A stretch of 31,758 nucleotides of DNA from the IMG/VR virus record IMGVR_UViG_3300002134_000200, positions 1 to 31,758 of that record; one strand, 5' to 3'. Positions within the stretch are counted from its first letter, which is position 1. The number at the start of each line of letters is the position of its first letter. This document shows, one piece after another, positions 23,624 to 29,567 of this stretch. A program made the position numbers and the translations under genes. This DNA is from a virus. Below the pieces are notes generated by a model. That model searched no databases and was not told the DNA's origin. It was given only the letters and a program-made list of their open reading frames with translations.

Positions 23624-23797
23624 ATGACTTGGCAAAATAAAGTAAAAGAACTCTTTGGTTACCGTTATCGATCAATCTTAGCTAATATTGCAAAGGTTAA
23701 TAAGCGTACTGTTGAGCGTTGGGATCGGGGAGAATACAAGATTAATAAAGAAGTGGTTGATAAAATTAATAGAATGTACGATATATGGCGTAAATAA
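23624..23797 (+). CDS. Small helix-turn-helix DNA-binding protein (57 aa)
   Basis: ATG 23624 follows AAAGGA by seven bases. The product contains a clear helix-turn-helix (ILANIAKVNKRTVERWDRGE, residues 18-37) inside a small helical domain of Cro/XRE-like size. It is the only plus-strand gene in this minus-strand half. It is divergent from the packaging operon and convergent with the early operon ending at 23806, so it may regulate one or both. It could control late transcription; this is inference. Confidence 0.7.
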   Translation: MTWQNKVKELFGYRYRSILANIAKVNKRTVERWDRGEYKINKEVVDKINRMYDIWRK

Positions 23798-23805
23798 TAT
23801 TTAAA

Positions 23806-23964
23806 TTATTCATATTGATTTTCTGGGGGGTGGAATCCTAACTTTAATTTTTTACGGCGTAAGATTAACCCCTCAGCTGTATATAAAACTAGCGTCTCCT
23901 CTTCTTCACATTCGTAAATTAAAGGAGTGGGACAATCTCCATTATAAAACAAATCATCTATCAT
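23806..23964 (-). CDS. Hypothetical small acidic protein (52 aa)
   Basis: This minus-strand ORF runs from CAT 23962-23964 and reads MIDDLFYNGDCPTPLIYECE... with an EEEET run and a basic patch (LRRKKLKL) later. Its start overlaps the stop of the zinc-binding-type gene upstream as ATGA, which supports translation. It is the last gene of the leftward early operon. No family recognised. Confidence 0.55.
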   Translation of the reverse strand: MIDDLFYNGDCPTPLIYECEEEETLVLYTAEGLILRRKKLKLGFHPPENQYE

Positions 23965-24167
23965 TTGTTTAATTCGCTCCAATGTTTTTTACAATACCAT
24001 TTTCCTAATAATTCTTTTGCTAATTCTACATTGTTATTAGACATCGATTTTAAGGCGCTTTTTAAGCTCGCTGAGCGCCCAAACGCCCCTTCCTTATGGC
24101 ATACCTCACAAGTATGCAAAAAGACTCTTGCGTGCGTGTTTTTGATCGTTTTAAGTGATACTGGCAT
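23961..24167 (-). CDS. Small putative zinc-binding protein (68 aa)
   Basis: Residues C20-x2-C23 (HTCEVCHKEG) and C59-x2-H62 (WYCKKHW) form a likely Cys3His zinc site, giving a small zinc-ribbon or HNH-like finger without the catalytic HNH residues. It overlaps the upstream HTH-type gene by 17 bases and is coupled to the next gene by ATGA. Probably DNA- or protein-binding; the exact role is unknown. Confidence 0.65.
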   Translation of the reverse strand: MPVSLKTIKNTHARVFLHTCEVCHKEGAFGRSASLKSALKSMSNNNVELAKELLGKWYCKKHWSELNK

Positions 24168-24339
24168 ATCTTGCCCTCAATTGGCCTCTTTTTCCTACTA
24201 CTGCTGAATAACTCCTTTGAAGTTTATCGCCCGCTTTGCGAAGGGATAAACCCTGATTATCTATCAAATCCATTAACAACTCTTCATCTTCTTTTGTCCA
24301 CTTCTTGAAATTATTTCTAGAATAAATTTTTTTATTCAT
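24151..24339 (-). CDS. Small Myb/SANT-like or GcrA-like DNA-binding protein (62 aa)
   Basis: The core WTKEDEELLMDLIDNQGLSLRKAGDKLQRSYSAVVGKR (residues about 14-51) has the pattern of a Myb/SANT or GcrA-type trihelical DNA-binding domain: acidic first helix, then AG-x-L-x-RS, then a basic recognition helix. It is a single domain with no extra parts. It sits in the leftward early operon downstream of replication genes and probably regulates transcription or replication. Confidence 0.65.
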   Translation of the reverse strand: MNKKIYSRNNFKKWTKEDEELLMDLIDNQGLSLRKAGDKLQRSYSAVVGKRGQLRARYASIT

Positions 24340-24357
24340 TTTACACCCCCTGTTAAA

Positions 24358-24828
24358 TTATTGAATTTTGTTGTATTTTAATCTAAGCTTTTTTAGACTC
24401 CTTTGCTGTATTGGGTACGATCTATCATATGCGGCCTTTTTATCAAGTTTATCAATTAATTTAATAATATCTGCGGGTTTTGGCATGACAGTCTCTTCCG
24501 TCATGTAAATTTTAAACGCTTTTTCTATTTTAGAATAATCATACTCAGCCAAAACCAATTGGAAAGCATGGCTGATGTTTTCAAGTTGATCAGGCTCTTT
24601 TCCAAAAATATCAAGAGAATCAAAGCAAATAAGTAATAAATGAGAAAGCTTACGCCTGCCCTCTTTATCCTCAAGCAAGGCCAAGGGCTTCTTTTGCTCT
24701 TTGGTGCTTAGATTTCGTTGTTGGGTGAATGTAGGACTGGATTGTATAATCATCTCTCCATGCTTCTTTTTCAAGCCATCTGAAAGCATCTTTATTTGAT
24801 TGTCCAGTTCTTCTGATATAAGCTTCAT
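24358..24828 (-). CDS. Possible helicase loader / replication accessory protein (156 aa)
   Basis: The frame opens at 24858, but ATG 24826-24828 has AAGGAG nine bases upstream, so I place the start there. That still overlaps the preceding replication gene by 158 bases in another frame; a TTG near 24684 would shorten the overlap but has a weak site. The part after about residue 40 is helical. The VMPKPADIIKLID motif resembles the end of the loader-and-inhibitor-of-G40P type domain found beside phage initiators. Role inferred from this motif and from the initiator upstream. Confidence 0.55.
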   Translation of the reverse strand: MKLISEELDNQIKMLSDGLKKKHGEMIIQSSPTFTQQRNLSTKEQKKPLALLEDKEGRRKLSHLLLICFDSLDIFGKEPDQLENISHAFQLVLAEYDYSKIEKAFKIYMTEETVMPKPADIIKLIDKLDKKAAYDRSYPIQQRSLKKLRLKYNKIQ

Positions 24829-25417
24829 AATTTCGTACTCCTTGCATAATATTTTCAATGTTATCTTTTTTTAACGCTATTACAAATTTACTCTGTGCAT
24901 CTTTTCTTGAACCTTTGCCGCGATTGTTTTGCGGATAAGCTAACCAAAAGTCACAAAAATTATTATCATCTATATTATTATTGTTTACATTGTTTACATT
25001 GTTTTCATTGTTATCTGTTGTTAGTCGTTTGTTATTCGTTTGTTGTTCGTTTGTTACTCGTTTGTTAACTTGCTTGTTACTCTCCTGATATTTATTGTAG
25101 TTAACTATTGATATTAAATGATTTTTATTCGTTGTTTCGCTTGTTAACTCGTTTGTTGATATAAGCTTTCTTATACAGGTCCGCGCTTGCATAACACTTA
25201 AGCCAGTTTCTTTATTAATTGTATTTAAAGATGTGATAAAAGAGCCTCTTTTAATAGATATGCCCCGCCATTGTGTATCTTTGTGATTGGCTCTTAATAA
25301 GCAATAAACAAAAAAATGCGATGTGTTAACATCGGTGAACCATTCCCAATCCTTAAAGCTCCTATACAATTGTATCCAACCTAAGCCATCACCTCTATCT
25401 TCTGGATATCTACTCAT
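24671..25417 (-). CDS. Phage replication initiation protein (248 aa)
   Basis: The N-terminus (GWIQLYRSFKDWEWFTDVNTSHFFVYCLLRANHKD) followed by GSFITSLNTINKETGLSVMQARTCIRKL is the winged-helix module typical of phage replication initiators. A low-complexity Asn/Thr-rich linker (about 125-155) leads to a C-terminal block, FCDFWLAYPQNNRGKGSRKDAQSKF ... KDAFRWLEKEAWRDDY. The order WH - linker - FW-x-AYP block is the usual layout. It probably recruits the host replicative helicase, helped by the downstream gene. Confidence 0.8.
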   Translation of the reverse strand: MSRYPEDRGDGLGWIQLYRSFKDWEWFTDVNTSHFFVYCLLRANHKDTQWRGISIKRGSFITSLNTINKETGLSVMQARTCIRKLISTNELTSETTNKNHLISIVNYNKYQESNKQVNKRVTNEQQTNNKRLTTDNNENNVNNVNNNNIDDNNFCDFWLAYPQNNRGKGSRKDAQSKFVIALKKDNIENIMQGVRNYEAYIRRTGQSNKDAFRWLEKEAWRDDYTIQSYIHPTTKSKHQRAKEALGLA

Positions 25418-25439
25418 AATTTATCTCAATTCTTTCAAA

Positions 25440-25757
25440 CTAAACATTCATAGTTATAGACTGATTATTATTATTTATTCTATCAGTCCATTTAGCAGGC
25501 GTAACAGATTCAAGATCTAGTTGTGTATCAGTTTGATCTAATTCATTTCTAGACCTTTCACATAATATTTGCCCGACCTTTACAATATGGCTTGCAGCAA
25601 ATATAAACCCTGCAAATAAACCTGTCTTAAAAGCAATAGAATTATCTCCATCGCCATTTGCTACCGCCGCAGCCATTCCTGATACGTTTATAAGCGCCCC
25701 AGTTAACAACATCACCGGCCATAATAACCCATCTTTATTTGTTTCGCGGTTTGTCAA
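25440..25757 (-). CDS. Membrane protein with two hydrophobic segments (105 aa)
   Basis: The start is TTG (plus CAA at 25755-25757), about eight bases after AGGA on the minus strand. Two membrane segments are visible (LLWPVMLLTGALINVSGMAAAVA, about 11-33; AFKTGLFAGFIFAASHIVKVG, about 42-62). A hydrophilic tail with an Asn run follows. It lies in the early operon between a nuclease and the replication initiator. Possible exclusion or membrane-anchoring role; no family recognised. Confidence 0.6.
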   Translation of the reverse strand: MTNRETNKDGLLWPVMLLTGALINVSGMAAAVANGDGDNSIAFKTGLFAGFIFAASHIVKVGQILCERSRNELDQTDTQLDLESVTPAKWTDRINNNNQSITMNV

Positions 25758-25851
25758 TTTTTTTTCCTAAAGTATTTGTTTTAAAATTCTTGTAACTTGG
25801 AAGTTTCTTTGGAAACATTAACCTCCAGAGATTTATAAATATTTTTAACAT
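25735..25851 (-). CDS. Tiny basic protein (38 aa)
   Basis: This minus-strand ORF starts at ATG 25849-25851, five bases after GAGG, and reads MLKIFINLWRLMFPKKLPSYKN..., with an amphipathic N-terminus and a Lys-rich tail. It overlaps the following TTG-start gene by 23 bases and fills an otherwise unexplained gap of about 100 bases. Coding potential is moderate only. Confidence 0.4.
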   Translation of the reverse strand: MLKIFINLWRLMFPKKLPSYKNFKTNTLGKKIDKPRNK

Positions 25852-25858
25852 GGCAGCC

Positions 25859-26176
25859 TCATTTTATAATGTTAACTTTAATGAAATATTGTGCCTCAAC
25901 TAGCTTTCGTTTTAATCTAGATAAAGGAGGGTCAAAGCCTTTAACATCCTCAATTATCAATTCGTTATTCTTATAATATCTAAAATCCAGTATCACTTTA
26001 CAGATCTTAATATTATTGATAGTAATTTGATAAACTGGCTGCAACTCTAAGCTTTGAATTTCACCCATATTTTCAAGTTGTTTTAAATAGAAGTACCTGC
26101 TAGCTTCAACCTTTGATGCAAATGTTATATCGCCAATTGTAGTTCGCTCAGCGTTCATCTTATGCTTTTTAGTCAT
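25859..26176 (-). CDS. DUF1064-type PD-(D/E)XK nuclease-like protein (105 aa)
   Basis: The features match DUF1064 phage proteins: FASKVEASRYFYLKQLENMGEI (Glu24), QPVYQI, ILDFRY (Asp64) and ELIIEDVKG (Asp77-x-Lys79). Together these give the E...D...(E/D)xK pattern of restriction-type nuclease folds. Such genes are common in phage replication modules. It overlaps the methyltransferase gene by eight bases. The length is normal and the catalytic residues look intact; the substrate is unknown, possibly branched DNA. Confidence 0.75.
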   Translation of the reverse strand: MTKKHKMNAERTTIGDITFASKVEASRYFYLKQLENMGEIQSLELQPVYQITINNIKICKVILDFRYYKNNELIIEDVKGFDPPLSRLKRKLVEAQYFIKVNIIK

Positions 26177-26939
26177 TTATTTTTTTTCCTTTTTCAGCAA
26201 ATATAATAGCTCTTCCTATAATTTCAGGTATTTGAGGAACTACTGTATTCCCTAATCTTTCGACTCTGTCCACGATATCGGGTAACCCATTAAACTTTCT
26301 GTGATCTGGATAAACCTGTTTAAACGAAATTTGCTTAATATGAGCAAGTAATACCAAAATTGATCTTGGTGTCCTTTTTTTACTGAGTTGATAATTAATG
26401 TTATTGTAAATCTTTTCAGACGTAGTCCATCCGATTTCAGAGGGGTAGGCAACAATCCAAACCCTCTTCCTAAGATGCCCCGCGCCAACTGCGGCAGCCG
26501 GTATAATGTGCCATTGTGCATCATACCCGATAGAGGCCAAGTCATACATAAGTTTTGCAAACCATCTGCCCCGCTCTCCAGAAAGCAAGTTTGCGACATT
26601 TTCAATGATTGTGTATTTTGGTCTATAATCGCTAATGATTCTAAACATTTCTTTCCAAAGTCCACTTCTTGGTGCGGATAAGCCTCCTTTCCTACCCGCA
26701 AGTGATAAGTCTTGACAGGGGAATCCTCCGCAAATAACATCAACTGTCTCACTAAAAACCTCTTTATTAATATTACATACATCGTTTAAAATTGGCACAT
26801 AAGGCCAATGCTTTTTAAGTATTTTTTTTGCATGGGGGTCTATCTCGCAAAATGCTATAGTTTCCATTCCGGCTCTTTCCAAGCCAAGACTAAACCCACC
26901 AATGCCACTAAATAAGTCTAAAACTTTAAAAGTTGTCAT
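26169..26939 (-). CDS. DNA (cytosine-5) methyltransferase (256 aa)
   Basis: All key motifs are present in order: DLFSGIGGF (motif I, 8-16), GGFPCQDLS (motif IV with catalytic Cys75), ENV (motif VI, 113-115), LRKRVWIVA (motif VIII, about 156-164) and RLGNTVVPQ (motifs IX-X, about 228-236). The target-recognition region (about 165-220) is short and the whole protein is shorter than the usual 300-400 residues. No cognate restriction enzyme is nearby, so it is a solo phage enzyme, likely protecting DNA from host restriction. It overlaps the HTH regulator gene by 14 bases. Confidence 0.92.
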   Translation of the reverse strand: MTTFKVLDLFSGIGGFSLGLERAGMETIAFCEIDPHAKKILKKHWPYVPILNDVCNINKEVFSETVDVICGGFPCQDLSLAGRKGGLSAPRSGLWKEMFRIISDYRPKYTIIENVANLLSGERGRWFAKLMYDLASIGYDAQWHIIPAAAVGAGHLRKRVWIVAYPSEIGWTTSEKIYNNINYQLSKKRTPRSILVLLAHIKQISFKQVYPDHRKFNGLPDIVDRVERLGNTVVPQIPEIIGRAIIFAEKGKKIND

Positions 26940-27132
26940 CTATTTTCTTCCCAGACAGGATTTCATAAGACTTAATAAGTTTCTCGTAAGTTGCTAATAA
27001 AATTGAACGATTGTTCTTTGACCATTGCGAGGCTGTGGCTTCGGATACGCCCGCATGATCGCAAACATCTTTAACAGTTAATCCAGCCCCTCGAACCATA
27101 TTCTTAAATTTGGACCCTTTGATAATTTCCAT
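26926..27132 (-). CDS. HTH transcriptional regulator of the early switch (68 aa)
   Basis: The helix-turn-helix GLTVKDVCDHAGVSEATASQW (about 17-37) lies in a small XRE/Cro-like single-domain protein. The ATG (27130-27132) follows AAGGTAACAT. It is the first gene of the leftward operon and faces a divergent AT-rich region with repeated TTAATTA motifs, the standard layout of a phage early switch. With no integrase in view it may act as a Cro-like regulator rather than a lysogenic repressor. Confidence 0.8.
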   Translation of the reverse strand: MEIIKGSKFKNMVRGAGLTVKDVCDHAGVSEATASQWSKNNRSILLATYEKLIKSYEILSGKKIDDNF

Positions 27133-27140
27133 ATGTTACC

Positions 27141-27154
27141 TTAATTATAATTAA
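27141..27154. promoter_or_regulatory. Palindrome TTAATTATAATTAA, candidate operator
   Basis: A perfect 14-base palindrome sits just downstream of the leftward early promoter and before the HTH start codon. Its TTAATTA core recurs in the direct repeats of the rightward promoter, so both may bind the HTH protein. Confidence 0.5.
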
Positions 27155-27160
27155 TGCCTT

Positions 27161-27189
27161 AAATTATATAATTAAAATAATAGTGTCAA
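27161..27189 (-). promoter_or_regulatory. Leftward early promoter
   Basis: On the minus strand a consensus TTGACA (27189-27184) is followed by TAATTT (27166-27161) at 17 bases or TATAAT (27168-27163) at 15 bases. The overlapping -10 choices cannot be separated by eye. It drives the HTH-methyltransferase-replication operon. Confidence 0.6.
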
Positions 27190-27213
27190 GAATAAATTAT
27201 AGACTTCTTACAT

Positions 27214-27256
27214 TTAATTTAATTAATGTTAATTTAATTATTGACTAGTTTAATTA
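27214..27256. repeat. Direct repeats TTAATTTAATTA in the early promoter region
   Basis: Exact 12-base copies at 27214-27225 and 27229-27240 are followed by TTTAATTA at 27249-27256 inside the rightward promoter. The spacing of the TTTAATTA core is 15 then 16 bases, not a whole number of helical turns. Likely operator sites for the HTH protein. Confidence 0.5.
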
Positions 27257-27269
27257 TATTTGCTATAGT
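27241..27269 (+). promoter_or_regulatory. Rightward early promoter
   Basis: TTGACT (27241-27246) and TATAGT (27264-27269) are separated by exactly 17 bases, a near-consensus sigma70 promoter. It lies 33 bases before the first gene of the rightward operon and overlaps a TTTAATTA repeat in its spacer, so repression by the HTH protein is plausible. Confidence 0.7.
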
Positions 27270-27301
27270 GAATCAACGCAATATAACAAAAGGTGTTTTA
27301 A

Positions 27302-27589
27302 ATGATTAATATTTACTTGGATAATAAGGATCTTCCTAGCTTTGAATGTATAAGTGTAAATCAAGCCATCAAGGATATTGTTGATCGTTATTTTGAAGAT
27401 TATTTTGAGGATGGTTTTTATCCACAAATTACATCTATAACATTAGATAGGTGTAATGGGGCGGTTAAGCTTAGTAACTCTCTTATTGATAAATTTACAC
27501 AGAAGCTTGATTCTAAATTTCAACAAACCCAAGAGGATTATATAGCAGAAAAAGAACATATAATAATGGAGCGTATGAAATGTCTTTAG
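27302..27589 (+). CDS. Hypothetical early protein (95 aa)
   Basis: ATG 27302 follows AAAAGG by eight bases. It is an acidic protein (MINIYLDNKDLPSFECISVN...) with an Asp/Glu/Phe/Tyr-rich central part (DRYFEDYFEDGFYP) and a charged C-terminal helix. No membrane segment. It is the first gene of the rightward operon and overlaps the next by ten bases. No family recognised. Confidence 0.65.
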   Translation: MINIYLDNKDLPSFECISVNQAIKDIVDRYFEDYFEDGFYPQITSITLDRCNGAVKLSNSLIDKFTQKLDSKFQQTQEDYIAEKEHIIMERMKCL

Positions 27590-27945
27590 CTATATGCAAT
27601 AATTGCGCATCTTTAATTGATACTGATCAAGATGATTTTTTTGAGGTAGAGGATTATAATATTATTTGTGAAGAATGTGAGATTAAAAACGCTGAAATAA
27701 CGCCAGATTATTATACTAATGACTATGTGTTTTTATCAAGTAAAGAACGCCGCCGCATGAATGAATCTTTTGAAACAATCTTAAAAAAAGGGGAGGATGA
27801 TAAATCTATGTCAAGAAATAACCGTCTAAAGATTAAATCGGAAATAAGAAATATTGTTAACAATATATTACCATATGATAGTGAGTTATCTATAAAGTTA
27901 ACAAGTTTACTAGAAGCAATGGATATAACAGACAGGAGTAAGTAG
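27580..27945 (+). CDS. Hypothetical zinc-ribbon-like early protein (121 aa)
   Basis: C6-x2-C9 (ICNNC) and C30-x2-C33 (IICEEC) form a probable four-Cys zinc site. A region with SSKERRRMNESFETILKKG and a helical C-terminus follow. It overlaps the upstream gene by ten bases. Probably a nucleic-acid- or protein-binding early protein; family not identified. Confidence 0.65.
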   Translation: MSLAICNNCASLIDTDQDDFFEVEDYNIICEECEIKNAEITPDYYTNDYVFLSSKERRRMNESFETILKKGEDDKSMSRNNRLKIKSEIRNIVNNILPYDSELSIKLTSLLEAMDITDRSK

Positions 27946-27965
27946 TGGTAGATTTTATTATTCTA

Positions 27966-27986
27966 TTAATTATTAATTATTAATTA
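27966..27986. repeat. Three tandem copies of TTAATTA
   Basis: Heptamers at 27966-27972, 27973-27979 and 27980-27986 form a perfect 21-base tandem repeat in a short intergenic gap of the rightward operon. The core equals that of the candidate operators at 27141-27256, which raises the possibility of an internal regulatory site. Confidence 0.5.
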
Positions 27987-27997
27987 TAGGCAGTTAT

Positions 27998-28135
27998 ATG
28001 AAAAAAAACAATGAATTAGAAGTTAAATGGACACTAAGTGAGTGGTTAATAATAGTATTATGCTTAATTATGGTCGTTCAAATTTTTAGGTATAAAGATA
28101 TTTTTATAAATGCGGTCACTAATTTTATATTATAG
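27998..28135 (+). CDS. Small single-pass membrane protein (45 aa)
   Basis: ATG 27998 gives MKKNNELEVKWTLSEWLIIV..., with one membrane segment at about residues 15-31 and a short polar tail. A weak TAGG site precedes it. It lies seven bases before the next gene and fills a gap in the rightward operon. No family recognised. Confidence 0.5.
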   Translation: MKKNNELEVKWTLSEWLIIVLCLIMVVQIFRYKDIFINAVTNFIL

Positions 28136-28142
28136 GTAAAAC

Positions 28143-28685
28143 ATGACGGAAACAAAAACACATTGGCTACAAACGCCAAATAAAAACTACATGGGGCATT
28201 GGGATTTACCAAATGGCAAACCTGTAATACTAACAATCAAATCAGCCCAATGGGAAGAGGTTAAGAATCCTATAATTAACACCTCAGAAGCCAAAAGGGT
28301 TGTAAGGTTTAGTGAAGATTATAAGCCATTTATTTGTAATGAAACAAATGCGCAAGCAATATTAATATCAACTGCTTGTAAATTTATGGAGGATTCTATT
28401 AGCAAGAAGATAAAACTATTTGCATCAACGGTAAAAGTAAAAGGTGAAGTTGTTGATTGTTTACGAGTTGCTAAAGTATCACAAAAAGAACTAAATCCAA
28501 ATTGTATTAATTTGCAACAAATCAACGAGATTGAGGAAATATTACCATACACTGGTAAAACTTCTAAAGATATTTGCGACTCTTTTAAGATTAAATCATT
28601 AAGTGAAATCCCAGAGTTTAAATTTATTTCTGTTATTGACCGTTTAACATCGTTAAAAAAAGGGCTTGAAAATGGAAATACTTAA
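28143..28685 (+). CDS. Conserved phage protein paired with YqaJ exonuclease (180 aa)
   Basis: The opening (THWLQTPNKNYMGHWDLPNGKPVILTIKSAQWEEVKNPI) and the block KRVVRFSEDYKPFICNETNAQAI are characteristic of an uncharacterised family that I know from phage recombination/replication modules. It sits directly before the YqaJ-type nuclease, overlapping it by 14 bases, so an accessory role in recombination or DNA binding is likely. The C-terminal half is mostly helical. No enzymatic motif is visible. Confidence 0.75.
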   Translation: MTETKTHWLQTPNKNYMGHWDLPNGKPVILTIKSAQWEEVKNPIINTSEAKRVVRFSEDYKPFICNETNAQAILISTACKFMEDSISKKIKLFASTVKVKGEVVDCLRVAKVSQKELNPNCINLQQINEIEEILPYTGKTSKDICDSFKIKSLSEIPEFKFISVIDRLTSLKKGLENGNT

Positions 28686-29283
28686 TATAGAGCAAGGCTC
28701 GGAAGAGTGGTTAAATGCTCGGCGGGGCATACCAACTGCAAGCAATTTTAGTAAAATCATTCAAAATAATGGGAAGAAATCTACGCAAGAAAATGCGTAT
28801 TGTTATTTACTTGCAAGTCAAATACTTTCTCATTGTGATGATGAGCTACAATATACTAACGCTGCTATGGAGCGAGGAACGGAACTAGAGCCTGATGCAA
28901 GGGCAGCTTACGAACAATATGCATTTAACCCGGTTGAGCAGGTGGGTTTTATTAAGAATTATGGCTGTGGCTACTCCCCAGACGGGCTTGTTGGTGCAGA
29001 CGGTTTAATTGAAATCAAATGCCCGAACCAAGCAACACACACTAAATACTTATATAACAACGTAATTCCTTCTGAATATTTCGCACAAGTGCAAGGTGGC
29101 TTATATATTACAGGGCGCGCTTGGTGTGATTTTGTAAGTTTTCATCCTAATTTCAAAGGGAATAAAAAAATATTTATTATTAGAGTTTATAGGGATGAAG
29201 AGTTTATAGATAAATTAGGTGTTTTACTTAAAGAATTTAATGCCAAAAGAGATTTAATTGTTAAAACTATAAGGAGTAAATGA
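28672..29283 (+). CDS. YqaJ / lambda-exonuclease-like recombinase (203 aa)
   Basis: The frame is open from a TTG at 28666, but ATG 28672 gives the family-like start MEILNIEQGSEEWLNARRGI. The nuclease motifs are intact: QGSEEWLNARRG, RGTELEPDARAAYE (Glu71), GYSPDGLV (Asp104) and LIEIKCP (Glu114-x-Lys116). The length matches the family. It would resect DNA ends for homologous recombination, working with the upstream conserved protein and the SSB-like protein downstream (two bases away). Such recombinases could also promote shuffling in repeat arrays. Confidence 0.9.
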   Translation: MEILNIEQGSEEWLNARRGIPTASNFSKIIQNNGKKSTQENAYCYLLASQILSHCDDELQYTNAAMERGTELEPDARAAYEQYAFNPVEQVGFIKNYGCGYSPDGLVGADGLIEIKCPNQATHTKYLYNNVIPSEYFAQVQGGLYITGRAWCDFVSFHPNFKGNKKIFIIRVYRDEEFIDKLGVLLKEFNAKRDLIVKTIRSK

Positions 29284-29284
29284 C

Positions 29285-29554
29285 ATGAAAAAATATGATA
29301 TTGTTGCCGTGGTTGGCACATATACAAATCAAGAAGGTAAAGAGAAGAAACGCTACAAGAATGTAGGGTGTATTATAGATAAAGGAACTGGGCCTTTTAT
29401 TCTTCTTGATAGGGTTTTTAATCCAGCTGGTCTTCCTAACCCTGAGTTTAGGGATACCGTAGCCCTTTCTTTATTTGCCCCAAGTGAAGAAAAAGAAAGT
29501 GATTCTAAACAAGAATCAACATCACAAGAATTAAACGATGAAATCCCATTTTAA
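29285..29554 (+). CDS. Small SSB-like ssDNA-binding protein (89 aa)
   Basis: The N-terminal 60 residues (YDIVAVVGTYTNQEGKEKKRYKNVGCII...) have the strand-turn pattern of a small OB-fold. The C-terminus is an acidic, Ser/Gln/Glu-rich tail ending NDEIPF, almost identical to the bacterial SSB tip (DDIPF) that recruits partner proteins. AAGGAG lies eight bases before ATG 29285. Adjacent to the exonuclease. The tail is strong evidence for an SSB-like role; fold homology is inferred. Confidence 0.75.
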   Translation: MKKYDIVAVVGTYTNQEGKEKKRYKNVGCIIDKGTGPFILLDRVFNPAGLPNPEFRDTVALSLFAPSEEKESDSKQESTSQELNDEIPF

Positions 29555-29567
29555 GGAGTAGAACAAA

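Noticed and set aside
26252-26782. 176-codon ORF overlapping the methyltransferase in another frame
   Set aside because: All methyltransferase motifs lie in the other frame of the same strand; this one has no recognisable features.
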